From Haladaptatus sp. DYF46 (GTDB lineage Archaea; Halobacteriota; Halobacteria; Halobacteriales; Haladaptataceae), in the NCBI RefSeq assembly GCF_021083305.1, contig NZ_JAJFAY010000003.1:248001-312000 (forward strand): a stretch of DNA of 64,000 nt. The letters are read 5' to 3'. The position numbers and the translations under genes were made by a program. Of this stretch, positions 35,242-43,990 are shown in pieces (position 1 is the stretch's first letter; each line of letters begins with the position of its first letter). The notes under the pieces were generated by a model. The model had not been told where the DNA came from and did not search any database. It saw only the letters and a program-made list of their open reading frames with translations.

Positions 35242-36369
35242 ATGGGGGATGAACGAACGCCGATAACGGTGGTAACGGGCTGTCTCGGGGCGGGGAAGAC
35301 GACGCTCATAAATCACGTCCTCCGCGACCCGGGGAACCGACGGGTTGCGGTCGTCGTCAACGACGTGGGGGAGATGAACGTCGATACAGAGCTGATACAG
35401 GGTGAAAGCGACGACGTCATCGACCTCTCCAACGGCTGTATTTGTTGTCAGCTACAGGACGACCTCCGGACGACGCTTTCCCGACTCGAAGACCGCAGTT
35501 TCGACTGCCTCCTGATAGAAGCGTCGGGCGTGAGCGAACCTATTCCGCTCGCGAGGACACTGCTCGGAATGGACGGCGAAGCACCCGACCCGACCGAGGA
35601 ATATCGATTGGACACCGTCGTCTCGGTCGTCGATGCGGTCGGATTCGCCAACGCGTTCGACACGGAAACGGGGCAGTTGAACGACCGGATGGCGAACGGG
35701 CAGCGCCCGCTGACCGACGTGCTGGTCGAAACCGTCGAGTTCTGTGACCTGCTGTTGCTGAACAAGTGTGATTCCATCTCCGATGACTCCCTCGACGAAG
35801 TCGCCGCCCTCGTTCGGGAACTGCAACCCACGGCCGAACTGGTTCGAACGGAGTACGCGGCGGTCCCGACCGACGAAGTACTCGAAACGGGTCGATTCGA
35901 TTTCGACGATGCGCGACGGTCGCCGGGGTGGAAGCGCGCGTTAGCCGTCGGCGGAGACAGCCACGATCACGACCACGACCACGAACACCACGAAGGGCAC
36001 GACCACGACTCCGAAGAGTCGGTCGCAGACCGCATCGAGACCGTGATCTACGAGCGAGAACGGCCGTTCCACCCGGAGCGGTTGAACGCGTGGCTGGACG
36101 ATTGGGACGGAAACATCGCCAGAACCAAAGGCATCTGCTGGATAGCCGGGTGGGACGAAAACGCGATGGGGTTGAATCAGGCCGGTCCGTCGGTTCGGTG
36201 TGGTCCCCTCGGGGAGTGGTCGCCGGACGAGCGGGAAACCCGTCTCGTCCTCATCGGGACCGACATCGACGAAACGGGTGTGACGGCCGAACTCGACCGC
36301 TGTCTCGTCGAACCCGACGAAATGGAATCCGAGTGGGATGGGGCCGACGGACCGTTTCCGCGACGGTAA
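35242..36369 (+). CDS. COG0523 (CobW/Zng1-like) GTPase, putative metallochaperone
   Basis: G3E-family P-loop GTPase thought to deliver metal, often zinc, to client proteins. 375 residues: Walker A GCLGAGKTT at 13-21, the metal-binding GCICC at 65-69, ESDDVIDLSNG before it, NKCD guanine-specificity motif at about 174-177, a His/Asp-rich segment at about 235-260 (repeated HDHDHEHH), and a CobW C-terminal domain. The His-rich stretch is typical of zinc or nickel-handling members. The ATG at 35242 follows an AT-rich promoter region. A metal-dependent formamidase is encoded 250 bases downstream, a possible client. Confidence 0.88.
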   Translation: MGDERTPITVVTGCLGAGKTTLINHVLRDPGNRRVAVVVNDVGEMNVDTELIQGESDDVIDLSNGCICCQLQDDLRTTLSRLEDRSFDCLLIEASGVSEPIPLARTLLGMDGEAPDPTEEYRLDTVVSVVDAVGFANAFDTETGQLNDRMANGQRPLTDVLVETVEFCDLLLLNKCDSISDDSLDEVAALVRELQPTAELVRTEYAAVPTDEVLETGRFDFDDARRSPGWKRALAVGGDSHDHDHDHEHHEGHDHDSEESVADRIETVIYERERPFHPERLNAWLDDWDGNIARTKGICWIAGWDENAMGLNQAGPSVRCGPLGEWSPDERETRLVLIGTDIDETGVTAELDRCLVEPDEMESEWDGADGPFPRR

Positions 36370-36516
36370 CTACGCGAGCTGGTCGCGGAGGTCGTCCCAC
36401 GATTCGTGGAATCCGTACTCGTCGTCACCGCCGGAACCGACGGCACGTTGATACACGTCATCGTACGTGAGGAGTTGGGTCCATCCCTCCTCACGGACGG
36501 AACAGTATTGACACAT
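36370..36516 (-). CDS. Small CxxC protein
   Basis: 48-residue frame starting MCQYCSVREEGWTQLL and ending with an acidic tail (DDEYGFHESWDDLRDQLA). A single CxxC is next to the start codon. The stop codon directly abuts the convergent GTPase stop. Compact acidic composition supports a real haloarchaeal small protein, but no family is recognised. Confidence 0.5.
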   Translation of the reverse strand: MCQYCSVREEGWTQLLTYDDVYQRAVGSGGDDEYGFHESWDDLRDQLA

Positions 36517-36588
36517 CGTTCGATAAAAGGCACTGAAACGGCATAACGGTTTGTGAGAGACCGCTTTCGAAGTATCGTGCACGAACGG

Positions 36589-36596
36589 TTTTATAT
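36589..36596 (+). promoter_or_regulatory. TATA element of the formamidase gene
   Basis: TTTTATAT, about 30 bases before the ATG at 36626, as expected for a leaderless or very short-leader transcript. Confidence 0.5.
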
Positions 36597-36625
36597 CGCA
36601 CCCGTATTTACCGAAGTGTACCTCG

Positions 36626-37585
36626 ATGCCATCTATTCCCACACCCGACCACCACGTCCCCGCCCGAGACGAACACATCCACACGAGTTGGAGTCGTGAT
36701 CACGACCCGATTCGAACCGTCGAGTCCGGGGCTGTACTGCGGTTCGACTGTCGCGACGCGACGAACGGCCGACTCGATGCGGATTCGACCGCCGAGGACG
36801 TGTCCGCGCTCGCGGGGTCGCTTCCGGGCCACGCTTTGACGGGTCCAATCGACGTCGAGGGAGCACGACCCGGCGACGTGCTCGCGGTGGACCTCCTCTC
36901 GTTCGACCACGAGGGAATCGGGTTCTCGTACTTTTACGGAGGGGACAGGGGTACCGGACTGCTTCCCGAGGAGTTCCCGGACCCCGGACTGCACGTCTGG
37001 GAGTTGGACGGCGACGTCGGACGCTTCGTGAACGGAATCGAAGTCCCGCTCGCGCCCTTCCCGGGCAATCTCGGCGTCGCCCCCGCCGAGGGTGGGGAAC
37101 ACAGCACGACACCCCCGCGTCGGGTCGGCGGCAACCTCGACGTGAAACACCTGACGGCGGGTTCGACGCTGTATCTCCCCGTCGAAGTGGAGGGCGCGCG
37201 GTTCAGCATCGGCGACTGCCACGGCGCACAGGGCGACGGCGAGGTGTGCGTCACGGGCATCGAAGCGCCGATGACGGTGACGGCGCGACTCCGACTCGTT
37301 TCGGGAATGGACATCGAACAACCGCAGTTCGAGACGGACGGGCCGTTTTCGGCGACCCACGGCGATCGGGTGTACGCAACGACCGGCATCAGCAACGACC
37401 TGATGGACGCCAGCAAGAGGGCGATTCGACACATGATAACACACCTTCACCGAAATCACGGATTGACGCGTTCGGAGGCGTATCTGCTGTGTTCGACCAT
37501 CGTGGACCTGAAAATCAACGAAGTGGTGGACGCTCCGAACTGGGTCGTGTCGGCGTATCTGCCACAGTCGATTTTCCCCGAGTAA
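36626..37585 (+). CDS. fmdA: Acetamidase/formamidase family protein
   Basis: Hydrolyses short amides to ammonia and the acid. 319 residues matching the FmdA_AmdA family: HWSRDHDPIRTVESGAVLRFDCRDATNG-like start (HTSWSRDHDPI), HALTGPIDVEGARPGDVLAVDLL, APFPGNLGVAP, PPRRVGGNLDVKHLTAGSTLYLPVEVEGARFSIGDCHGAQGDGEVCVTGIE with conserved His/Asp residues, and the C-terminal YLLCSTIVDLKINEVVD. Length is typical. Next to a COG0523 GTPase that may help metallate it. Exact amide unknown. Confidence 0.9.
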   Translation: MPSIPTPDHHVPARDEHIHTSWSRDHDPIRTVESGAVLRFDCRDATNGRLDADSTAEDVSALAGSLPGHALTGPIDVEGARPGDVLAVDLLSFDHEGIGFSYFYGGDRGTGLLPEEFPDPGLHVWELDGDVGRFVNGIEVPLAPFPGNLGVAPAEGGEHSTTPPRRVGGNLDVKHLTAGSTLYLPVEVEGARFSIGDCHGAQGDGEVCVTGIEAPMTVTARLRLVSGMDIEQPQFETDGPFSATHGDRVYATTGISNDLMDASKRAIRHMITHLHRNHGLTRSEAYLLCSTIVDLKINEVVDAPNWVVSAYLPQSIFPE

Positions 37586-37606
37586 GCGGGTTTCGGTGCC
37601 GTCCTC

Positions 37607-39370
37607 CTACTCCTCGAACGACCGTCGAAGCGCGTCGTGGTCGATGTCGTTTCGGCGGACGTAGCTGTTTTCAGTAACGTCGTAAAGCGTCGACTCGTCG
37701 ATGTCGAGGTCCTTCTCCTCGACGATTTCCTCGACTTTCGTCTCGTCGATTCGTTCGGTGACGACGGCCTCTCTACGGACGCCGTGCCGTTCGAGCGTCG
37801 AGAGGACCGTCTCGTCGTCCCTGAGCGATTTCCGGGTCCGACGATAGCCGCCGACGGACCCGAACGACCCCGCGACCTCCTCGCCGTCCCCGACGCGCGA
37901 GGAAAGAACGTCCCGGACATCGGTTCGCATGGTTTCCAACTGACTCCGGACGGCCGAGAAGAGCGCGTACATGTCCGCGAGGTCCGCCGTCGAATAGTCG
38001 TCGAAGTCGGGACTCCCCGTCCCGTCGAGAGTCGCCGCGAGGGTCCCGACCTCCGTGAGAATCGGTCGAACGTCCTCGGCGGCATCGGTCGTCGGTGATG
38101 CCGGTCGTCGGTCGTCCGAGGAACGAGTCCGTCTTTCGTCGTTCGGTTCCTCCCTTCGCTCGCGATTCCGTTCGTCCGCATCGTACCCGTCGAGCGAAAT
38201 CGTTTCGCGCTCCATCTCCTCACCGCGGGCAGTGAACAGGTTCACGAGGGGTTCCGCTTCGTCCTCGCGCACCCGGGTTTCGTCGGTGGTTCCCGCGTAA
38301 TAGACGCCGAGTTCGTCGCCTTCCCACTCGGCGGCGCGGTCGGTTCCGCCACAGAGGAGCGCGTCTATCCAACCGTCGACGCGTTCGACCGTCAGTTCGT
38401 ACGCTTCCACGTCCGCACCGTATTCGGAATAGGGCGGGGAAATCGCTTGATGCACACAGCAGAGTTTGAGACATCGTTCGTCCGGGTTCGCGAGCGAAAT
38501 CGTTCCGTCCGTCGTCGCCATATCGGGACGGTGGTCGATACCGTACAGAACGACGCCGCCGACGTTCACCGGCGTCGTCCCGAGGCGACGGGCGTGCGTC
38601 GTTTCGACCAGCGCGTCGAGGGCTTCGGTGTCCGTCGTCTCGTTTCGACCGGCGACGACGAAGAACGGAACGTCGTGCCGAGCGAGGCGGTCCAGTCGGT
38701 CGGCACAGGCGGTTTCGACGGCATCCGGGGGTGTAGCACTCGCGAACAGGTTTCCCGTGTGAACGACGGCATCGACGCCTTCGCCGAGCGCCACGTCTAT
38801 CGCCGCGTCGAACCCCGCGAGTCCGTGAACTCCGTCCGCGTCTTCCGTGCCGCCCGGTTTGAGATACGAGTCGCTCACGTGGAGGACCGTCGTGGGAGTC
38901 CTCCGTTTCGAAGACGGGGAATCGGATGGGGTCGCTTCGTTGCGGTTTCCGTCGGAAGAGGATTCACTCTCGGAACGTCCGTCGATGGAGAGCAACGGTT
39001 TCAGTTTCGTTTCGGCGATGTGGCTCGCCAGCGCGTCCCGTTGCCGTTCGCCGAGTCGTTTCGTCTTCACGAGTTCGGCGAGCGCATGGGCGTCCGCGTC
39101 CGACATCTCGATTCCCTCCCGCGGTCGCGCCAAATCGTCGCCCGTTTCGACGGGACGGTCCGTCGCGGAGGGGAGCCACGCATCGCCGGTGTAAACGAGC
39201 GTCCGAAAGCAGTTCCACGGGACCGTATCGCCCTCGTCGTAGCCGAGTTCGTCGTGGAGAAGACCCTCTCCCGCGGGCGTCACGCCGAACTGATATCGAC
39301 CGCTGTGAAACGACCCCGCTAGCTTCCATGCGCCGTCGGCGTCGCGGATGAGTTCCGGTGGTTTCGCCAT
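37607..39370 (-). CDS. Degenerate Mre11/SbcD-like phosphoesterase-domain protein
   Basis: 587-residue protein. An N-terminal region (about 1-130) is followed by a Ser/Glu-rich linker and a calcineurin-like phosphoesterase region (about 160-380). Motif positions are recognisable but altered: HVSDSYL (164-170) in place of DxH, HTGNLF (204-209) in place of GD, and VAGRNE (239-244) in place of GNHE. Several metal ligands are therefore lost and nuclease activity is doubtful. A very charged linker (about 395-440) precedes a helical C-terminus ending SFEE. Possibly a structural or regulatory relative of DNA-repair exonucleases. Convergent with fmdA; monocistronic. Confidence 0.65.
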   Translation of the reverse strand: MAKPPELIRDADGAWKLAGSFHSGRYQFGVTPAGEGLLHDELGYDEGDTVPWNCFRTLVYTGDAWLPSATDRPVETGDDLARPREGIEMSDADAHALAELVKTKRLGERQRDALASHIAETKLKPLLSIDGRSESESSSDGNRNEATPSDSPSSKRRTPTTVLHVSDSYLKPGGTEDADGVHGLAGFDAAIDVALGEGVDAVVHTGNLFASATPPDAVETACADRLDRLARHDVPFFVVAGRNETTDTEALDALVETTHARRLGTTPVNVGGVVLYGIDHRPDMATTDGTISLANPDERCLKLCCVHQAISPPYSEYGADVEAYELTVERVDGWIDALLCGGTDRAAEWEGDELGVYYAGTTDETRVREDEAEPLVNLFTARGEEMERETISLDGYDADERNRERREEPNDERRTRSSDDRRPASPTTDAAEDVRPILTEVGTLAATLDGTGSPDFDDYSTADLADMYALFSAVRSQLETMRTDVRDVLSSRVGDGEEVAGSFGSVGGYRRTRKSLRDDETVLSTLERHGVRREAVVTERIDETKVEEIVEEKDLDIDESTLYDVTENSYVRRNDIDHDALRRSFEE

Positions 39371-39497
39371 CGTTCGATGTGGGATAGTTTACGTCTCTGC
39401 TGGTAATAAATCGTTCACACGGAAGGGCTGTCAGCGGCGAAACGAGGGCGGCGTTCCGCCACAATCCATAACGGGTGCCGGATGGTACGAAGATGGT

Positions 39498-39632
39498 ATG
39501 GTTCGCCTCTCGACGATGGTCATGCTCGCAGGAATCGTCCTGTTGTTCGTTCCCATCCCGCCGATAGCGACGATTCTCGGCGTCATCACGCTCGTCATCG
39601 GTGCCGTACTCCGTCTCGTGACGGGAAAATAG
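39498..39632 (+). CDS. 44-residue membrane protein
   Basis: MVRLSTMVMLAGIVLLFVPI followed by PPIATILGVITLVIGAVLRLVTGK: two short hydrophobic helices joined by a Pro-rich turn, ending with basic residues. Haloarchaeal genomes contain many such hairpin membrane proteins. Function unknown. The preceding bases GGAATG... show no strong ribosome site. Confidence 0.6.
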   Translation: MVRLSTMVMLAGIVLLFVPIPPIATILGVITLVIGAVLRLVTGK

Positions 39633-39650
39633 GCAGTTCCCGGCCTCGAT

Positions 39651-40685
39651 TCACCGAGGAGACAGGTCGGCGGCGTCCGCGAGGAGTTCGTGGGATCGGA
39701 GTTCGTCCTCGGAGTTCGCGAACTGGTTCTGAACGATGACCTCGTCGACGCCCGTCTGTGCGGTCATCTGCTCCAGCAGGTCCCGGACCGTCTCGGGACT
39801 GCCCGAAATCGCACGTGGCCACTCGCCCGGAACGACGGTGTCCGGCGTCGGGTCCGGAACGTGGCCGAGTTCGTCGATGGCCGCTTCGACCGAGTAAATG
39901 GGCGATTTGTCTATCCGTCCGCGGCGCAGTCGTTGCCGGGTTGCCTCGGAGACCGAGCGGAGTCTGGCGGCCTCCTCATCCGTCTCGGCACAGGTGACGT
40001 TCGCGGCGAGCATCCCGTGTGGTTCGTCCGGGCCAGCGCCGAACTCAGACTGTTGAAACCGCTCCCGGTACACTTCGAACGCGCGGACGGCAGGTTCGGG
40101 CCTGATGAACGCGGCGAAGCAGTACCGCAAGCCGAGTTCACCCGCGATTGCGGCGCTCGACGGACTGGACCCGAGGACCCAAATGTCCGGGATACCATCG
40201 CGTGACCGCGCCACCGACAGTTCGCTGAACCGGTGGTCGTCGTCGAACCCGTCGTAGAGGTGCGATGCGACCTCCTCGATCTTTTCGGCGTGGTCGTTCC
40301 GCTGACGGCGTTCGCTGCGGTCTTCCTGTAACGCGAAGTCCGAGACGGGGTTGCCGGTCGCTCGGCCGAGTCCGCAGTCGATTCGACCGGGCGCGAGGGC
40401 GTCGAGGACGCCGAACGTCTCGGCCACCTTATACGGACTGTAGTGGTTGAGCAAGACCGTTCCTGACCCGATACGGATGTCCGACGTTTGCGCGACGAGG
40501 TTTCCCATCAGCACTTCGGGGGTTGTGCTCGCCAACCGATCGGTGAAGTCGTGGTGTTCCGCCACCCAAAATCGGGAGTAGCCGAGTTCCTCGGCGTGTT
40601 GGGCGCGTTCGACCGCGTTCTCGAACGCTTCCGTTGCCGTTCCGCCCTCCGGAATCGGTGCGAGGTCGACGAGCGAGAGGTCCAT
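39651..40685 (-). CDS. LLM class flavin-dependent oxidoreductase
   Basis: Luciferase-like monooxygenase family, 344 residues, TIM barrel binding FMN or F420. Begins MDLSLVDLAPIPEGGTATEAF, with YSRFWVAEHHDFTDRLASTTPEVLMG, RIGSGTVLLNHYSPYKVAETFGVLDALAPGRIDCGLGRATG and WVLGSSPSSAAIAGELGLRYCFA, characteristic of the MsnO8/alkanal-monooxygenase-like group. The C-terminus has GSPETVRDLLEQM. Substrate unknown. Convergent with the 44-residue protein gene. Confidence 0.9.
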   Translation of the reverse strand: MDLSLVDLAPIPEGGTATEAFENAVERAQHAEELGYSRFWVAEHHDFTDRLASTTPEVLMGNLVAQTSDIRIGSGTVLLNHYSPYKVAETFGVLDALAPGRIDCGLGRATGNPVSDFALQEDRSERRQRNDHAEKIEEVASHLYDGFDDDHRFSELSVARSRDGIPDIWVLGSSPSSAAIAGELGLRYCFAAFIRPEPAVRAFEVYRERFQQSEFGAGPDEPHGMLAANVTCAETDEEAARLRSVSEATRQRLRRGRIDKSPIYSVEAAIDELGHVPDPTPDTVVPGEWPRAISGSPETVRDLLEQMTAQTGVDEVIVQNQFANSEDELRSHELLADAADLSPR

Positions 40686-40748
40686 ACTCGTGGTTGCGAA
40701 CCCGCACGCATAACGGTGACTACCGCGGAAGTTTCGAACGGGTTTCCG

Positions 40749-41141
40749 TCAGAAGCCGAGCAACCGACGGAGTCGGTCCAAGGGCCCGTCCGTCGTCCCC
40801 GACGTCCCGAGTTGGCGGGCGATTTCGTCGATTTCGTCGTCGGTGAACTGCGGGTCGCGGCGCGCATCCCGAATCCACTCATTCCACTCCTCGTCCGTGA
40901 GGGTTCCCCGCGAGTCGCTCTCCCACTGTTCGACCAGCGCGTCGCGGTCGGGAAACGGGATGTCCATTCCGCTGCCGCCCCAGTACAGCGGGGAGAGCGC
41001 GAACTCGTAGTCGTCCCCGTCCACGAACTGGAGTCGGTACGGGTAGCCGTTGTAGAGAATGGGTTCATCCTCGGATACCTCCTCTCCGTTCGGGAGTGTG
41101 AGCGTCCGTGTCATCGCGTTGGGTTCGGTTACGTGGTCCAT
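40749..41141 (-). CDS. Conserved-looking acidic protein of unknown function
   Basis: 130-residue acidic cytoplasmic protein without a recognised domain. Aromatic N-terminal part (ILYNGYPYRLQFVDGDDYEFALSPLYWGGSGM) and helical C-terminal part (LTDEEWNEWIRDARRDPQFTDDEIDEIARQLG). An ATG nine codons in (41114, MTRTLTLPNGEEV) may be the true start. No operon partner. Confidence 0.55.
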   Translation of the reverse strand: MDHVTEPNAMTRTLTLPNGEEVSEDEPILYNGYPYRLQFVDGDDYEFALSPLYWGGSGMDIPFPDRDALVEQWESDSRGTLTDEEWNEWIRDARRDPQFTDDEIDEIARQLGTSGTTDGPLDRLRRLLGF

Positions 41142-41260
41142 CCTTTTCCGTGTTCTGTGCGCCGAGAGCGGTCCCTGTCAAAACGAGGGGAGAAAACGGG
41201 TAGGTTCGTTGAACATGCAGGCCGAATCCTTAGGCCCGTTCGACGGCAGTAGCCAATGGC

Positions 41261-41671
41261 ATGTTTGGCATTGGCCCACTCAGCGTCGGGAAGAAGGCGG
41301 CAAAGTTCGGATACAAACGATACGGGATTCCGGGTGCCGTGATGGCCGGCGGCGCTGGAGCGGTCGGCTACGTCGCGGTGCGACGCGCGGTCAAAATGGC
41401 CGTCGAGCGGAAGGACGTCAGCGGTGCAATCGACGCGCAAACGATTCAGTCGGCGGTGAACGAGGAGGGTATCGGTGCCATCACGGAGCGAGAGACGCTC
41501 GAATCGGCCATCGACGAGGAGGAACTCGGGACGGACATCGACATCGAGGAAGTACAGTCCACGACAGAGGAGGAAGCGGACGAACTCGACGAAGCGGACG
41601 AGGACGTACTCGACGGAAGCGAGGGAGTGGACGACGCTTCCGACACGGACGGGGACAAATCCGATTCGTAG
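41261..41671 (+). CDS. Acidic protein with hydrophobic N-terminal segment
   Basis: 136 residues. A basic start (KKAAKFGYKRYG) is followed by a Gly/Ala-rich hydrophobic segment (IPGAVMAGGAGAVGYVAV, about 23-40) and then a strongly acidic, low-complexity C-terminus ending DTDGDKSDS. Could be membrane associated. No family recognised. It ends 37 bases before the truncated FxLYD-like gene on the opposite strand. Confidence 0.6.
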   Translation: MFGIGPLSVGKKAAKFGYKRYGIPGAVMAGGAGAVGYVAVRRAVKMAVERKDVSGAIDAQTIQSAVNEEGIGAITERETLESAIDEEELGTDIDIEEVQSTTEEEADELDEADEDVLDGSEGVDDASDTDGDKSDS

Positions 41672-41707
41672 CCGTCTCGCAGGATCAACAGACTTGTTTT
41701 CGTTCGT

Positions 41708-41955
41708 TCAGTCCGACTTCACCGACACATCGTACGAATATTGACTCGCGGACACGGATTCGCCGAAATCGATGTCCACTTCGATTCGATACTCCTTCGA
41801 CGTGTTCGCGGGGGCGATGACGTTCACCGATTTCTCGTACGTGCTTCCGCCGTCCACCTTCACCGTCGCGCTGAGTGTTCCCGAACGCGTCTCGTCCGAA
41901 TCGTTCGATACGGTGGCGGTGATGACGACGTTTCCGAACCCCGTTACCCGTAAAC
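41708..41955 (-). pseudogene. C-terminal fragment of an FxLYD-like surface protein
   Basis: The reverse strand encodes LRVTGFGNVVITATVSNDSD, then a stretch ending YSYDVSVKSD and a stop at 41710-41708. This matches the C-terminal beta-sandwich of haloarchaeal FxLYD-type proteins (conserved VTG...V.NTS pattern and ASQYSY end). The frame runs into the right-end hairpin of the TnpB element, and no start or N-terminal part is found on the other side of the element. It is therefore a remnant cut by the element or a linked deletion. Confidence 0.65.
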
Positions 41956-41956
41956 T

Positions 41957-41979
41957 GCCTCGGGGTCACCCCCCGAGGC
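41957..41979 (-). repeat. Right-end hairpin of the solo TnpB element
   Basis: A perfect 9-bp stem with a 5-base loop, starting 20 bases beyond the tnpB stop codon. In TnpB systems the end of the omega-RNA scaffold maps to this region and the guide continues into flanking DNA. Confidence 0.65.
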
Positions 41980-41998
41980 TTTCGCGTGGACTCCTGTT

Positions 41999-43207
41999 CT
42001 ATGCCGTAGTGGCAGGGGGGACGTACTCTCCACTCACGTTCAACGTCCCGCGATTCAAGCGCACGTCTACAGGTGCGCCTCCGTCGGCTGCGTTTTGCCG
42101 CCGCCGGAGATACCGAAAGCCGATGTTCTTCGCTGCGTTGTAATCCGCGTGGTTTTGATACCCGCACTTCAAGCACTCGAAGTGCTCACCGTCGCGGTTA
42201 TCCTCGTGCGTACACCCACAAGTCGAACAGCGTTGGGACGTGTGGTTCGGCGGAACTTGCACCGCTTCGATGCCGTGCTTTGCTGCCTTGTAATCGACGT
42301 ATTGGAATAACCGTCGGAACGCCCACACGTGTTGCCATGTCGCCTGCGGGATGTTCTCGCGGATATGCGTTAGGTCCTCGAAGACGATGTGTGAACAGCC
42401 GTATTCGACGGCTTCTTCGATGAGTTCGTTCGCTACGCCATGCAAGTATATCTTGAAGCGCCCGTACTCCTTGCAACCGACGCCTTCGATGGCTTCGTGT
42501 GCCGCTCTTGTTCCGGTTTGTTGGAGCGAGCCACGACGCTTCTCGTACTCCCGACGCCAGTGGTTAAACTCATCAGCAGACCAGAACGTGCCGGTGGATG
42601 AAACCGCAATGTTGTTGACGCCCAAATCGACACCGAGGACTGTTCTGTGCTCGGTTTGGGGTTCAGGGTCATCGGCTTCGACCTTTCGCATCGAGGCATG
42701 AAGGTACCACTCGCTGTCCCGACGCTGTAAGTGCGCCATGCGGAACTCGTAGTCCTCGTCATCGAGGTACGTCCGTGGGTGCCGCTCGGGGTCGTCGGGA
42801 AGGATGTAGTCGCACTCAATACGCCCGTTGACGGTCGAAAGTGACACGTAGTCGCGGTGGAACGTTGCGCTTCGTTTATCGTAAACCGCACTATCGGCGG
42901 AGAAGTAGGGTTGTGACGTTCGTTCACCGCGCTTCAGCCTCGATACACCGCTCTTGACGGCTTCGACCGCCCGACGAATCCCCTTCTGAACGAGGTTCGC
43001 GGTAAGGTCGGTTTCGTCTCGGAGTTGGTCGTACAAGGCACGTTCTGCTTTGGCCTTCGAGGTAACGTGGTATCCGTCGTCTCCGTGCCAACACCATTCG
43101 CTCGCTGTGTTTGCACAGTGTTTGAATTGTTCGACTGTCTCGCGGAGGGAGGAATCGGCGTCGTGAGCCACGTCGAGCTTGATTACGGCGGTACGACGGT
43201 ATTCCAC
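41999..43207 (-). CDS. tnpB: TnpB RNA-guided endonuclease-family protein
   Basis: 402 residues, GTG start at 43207 (MEYRRTAVIKLDVAHDADSS). The RuvC triad appears complete: Asp194 in VDLGVNN, Glu277 in IVFEDLTHI and Asp355 in NHADYNAAKNIG. The zinc ribbon is CSTCGCT...CLKCGY (about 327-349). The N-terminal helical region and the RuvC region are of normal length, so the protein is potentially active. A Gly/Ala-rich tail follows RuvC-III. Expected to cut DNA at sites specified by its 3'-derived omega RNA. Confidence 0.92.
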   Translation of the reverse strand: MEYRRTAVIKLDVAHDADSSLRETVEQFKHCANTASEWCWHGDDGYHVTSKAKAERALYDQLRDETDLTANLVQKGIRRAVEAVKSGVSRLKRGERTSQPYFSADSAVYDKRSATFHRDYVSLSTVNGRIECDYILPDDPERHPRTYLDDEDYEFRMAHLQRRDSEWYLHASMRKVEADDPEPQTEHRTVLGVDLGVNNIAVSSTGTFWSADEFNHWRREYEKRRGSLQQTGTRAAHEAIEGVGCKEYGRFKIYLHGVANELIEEAVEYGCSHIVFEDLTHIRENIPQATWQHVWAFRRLFQYVDYKAAKHGIEAVQVPPNHTSQRCSTCGCTHEDNRDGEHFECLKCGYQNHADYNAAKNIGFRYLRRRQNAADGGAPVDVRLNRGTLNVSGEYVPPATTA

Positions 43208-43240
43208 GACGATTCACATATCGTGTCTCGGTTACTTATA

Positions 43241-43990
43241 TTATGGGAGTGGGCCTGCCGATGTGTGTGGTTTGTGTCGTGTACCGACACGCTTCCTCCC
43301 CGAGGTCAAGCCTCGGGGCATCCGCGCTGTGCTTTCGGTGAAATCGACCACCTCGTCGGCACCGTAGAACTCGGCGAGTTCCTGCCGTTCGGGGACGCTT
43401 TCGACGGCGATTATCGTCCCCGCACCGCGAAGCGACGCTCCCTTGGTCGCCATCAGTCCGACCGGCCCCTGTGCGAAAACCGCGACCGTTCCCCCGATGG
43501 GAATACCGGCACGTTCGGCGGCGCTGAAGCCGGTACTCATCATGTCCGTCACGTACACGGCGGCCTCGTCGCTGACGCCCGGCGGGATGTGGGCCATGTT
43601 CGCGTCCGCGTCGTTCACGTGGAAGTACTCGGCGAACACGCCGTCCTTGACGTTCGCGAACTTCCACCCGCCGAGCGCTTCGTTCGACTGCGACGGATGT
43701 CCGTCTTGGGCGGCCAGCGACCCCCAATCCGGGGTTATCGCCCCGACGGCGACGCGGTCTCCGGGTTCGAACGCCTCGACGCCGTCCCCGACCGATTCGA
43801 CGACGCCGACCGCCTCGTGGCCGAGCGTGATGTCCTCGCGTTCGCCGATGGCCCCGCCGACGGTGTGAACGTCGGAGGTACACACCAACGCCTTCGTCGG
43901 CCGAACGATGTCGTCGTTCGGTCCCGCTTTCGGTCGGTCCTTTTCGACAAAGCCGGTCTCCCCGATGGAGCGCATACAGTATGCTTGCAC
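43241..43990 (-). pseudogene. Truncated zinc-dependent (TBADH-like) alcohol dehydrogenase
   Basis: The frame starts at GTG 43990 (MQAYCMRSIGETGFVEKDRP) after a GGGGGAG ribosome site and follows the Thermoanaerobacter-type NADP alcohol dehydrogenase: CTSDVHTVGGAIGERE with catalytic zinc Cys, LGHEAVG with His-Glu, GDRVAVGAITPDW, WKFANVKDGVFAEYFHVNDAD and the cofactor motif VFAQGPVGLMA. Similarity stops at EVVDFTE (about residue 219, base 43334). The following residues come from the left end of the TnpB element, to a stop at 43241. About 130 C-terminal residues of a normal 350 are missing, so activity is unlikely. Confidence 0.8.
43298..43318 (-). repeat. Left-end hairpin of the solo TnpB element
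   Basis: CCCCGAGG, TCAAG, CCTCGGGG: an 8-bp stem with the same arm sequence as the right-end hairpin. It lies about 90 bases upstream of the tnpB start. Confidence 0.65.

Larger units (their letters stand above)
41952..43333 (-). mobile_element. Solo TnpB (IS1341-type) element
   Basis: A tnpB gene without tnpA, flanked by matching subterminal hairpins: GCCTCGGGG-TCACC-CCCCGAGGC (41957-41979) at the 3' side and CCCCGAGG-TCAAG-CCTCGGGG (43298-43318) at the 5' side. End positions are estimated from where similarity to the flanking truncated genes stops (about 41951 and 43334). Without tnpA it would need a TnpA in trans. It is not closely related to the element at 7796-9672. Confidence 0.75.
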
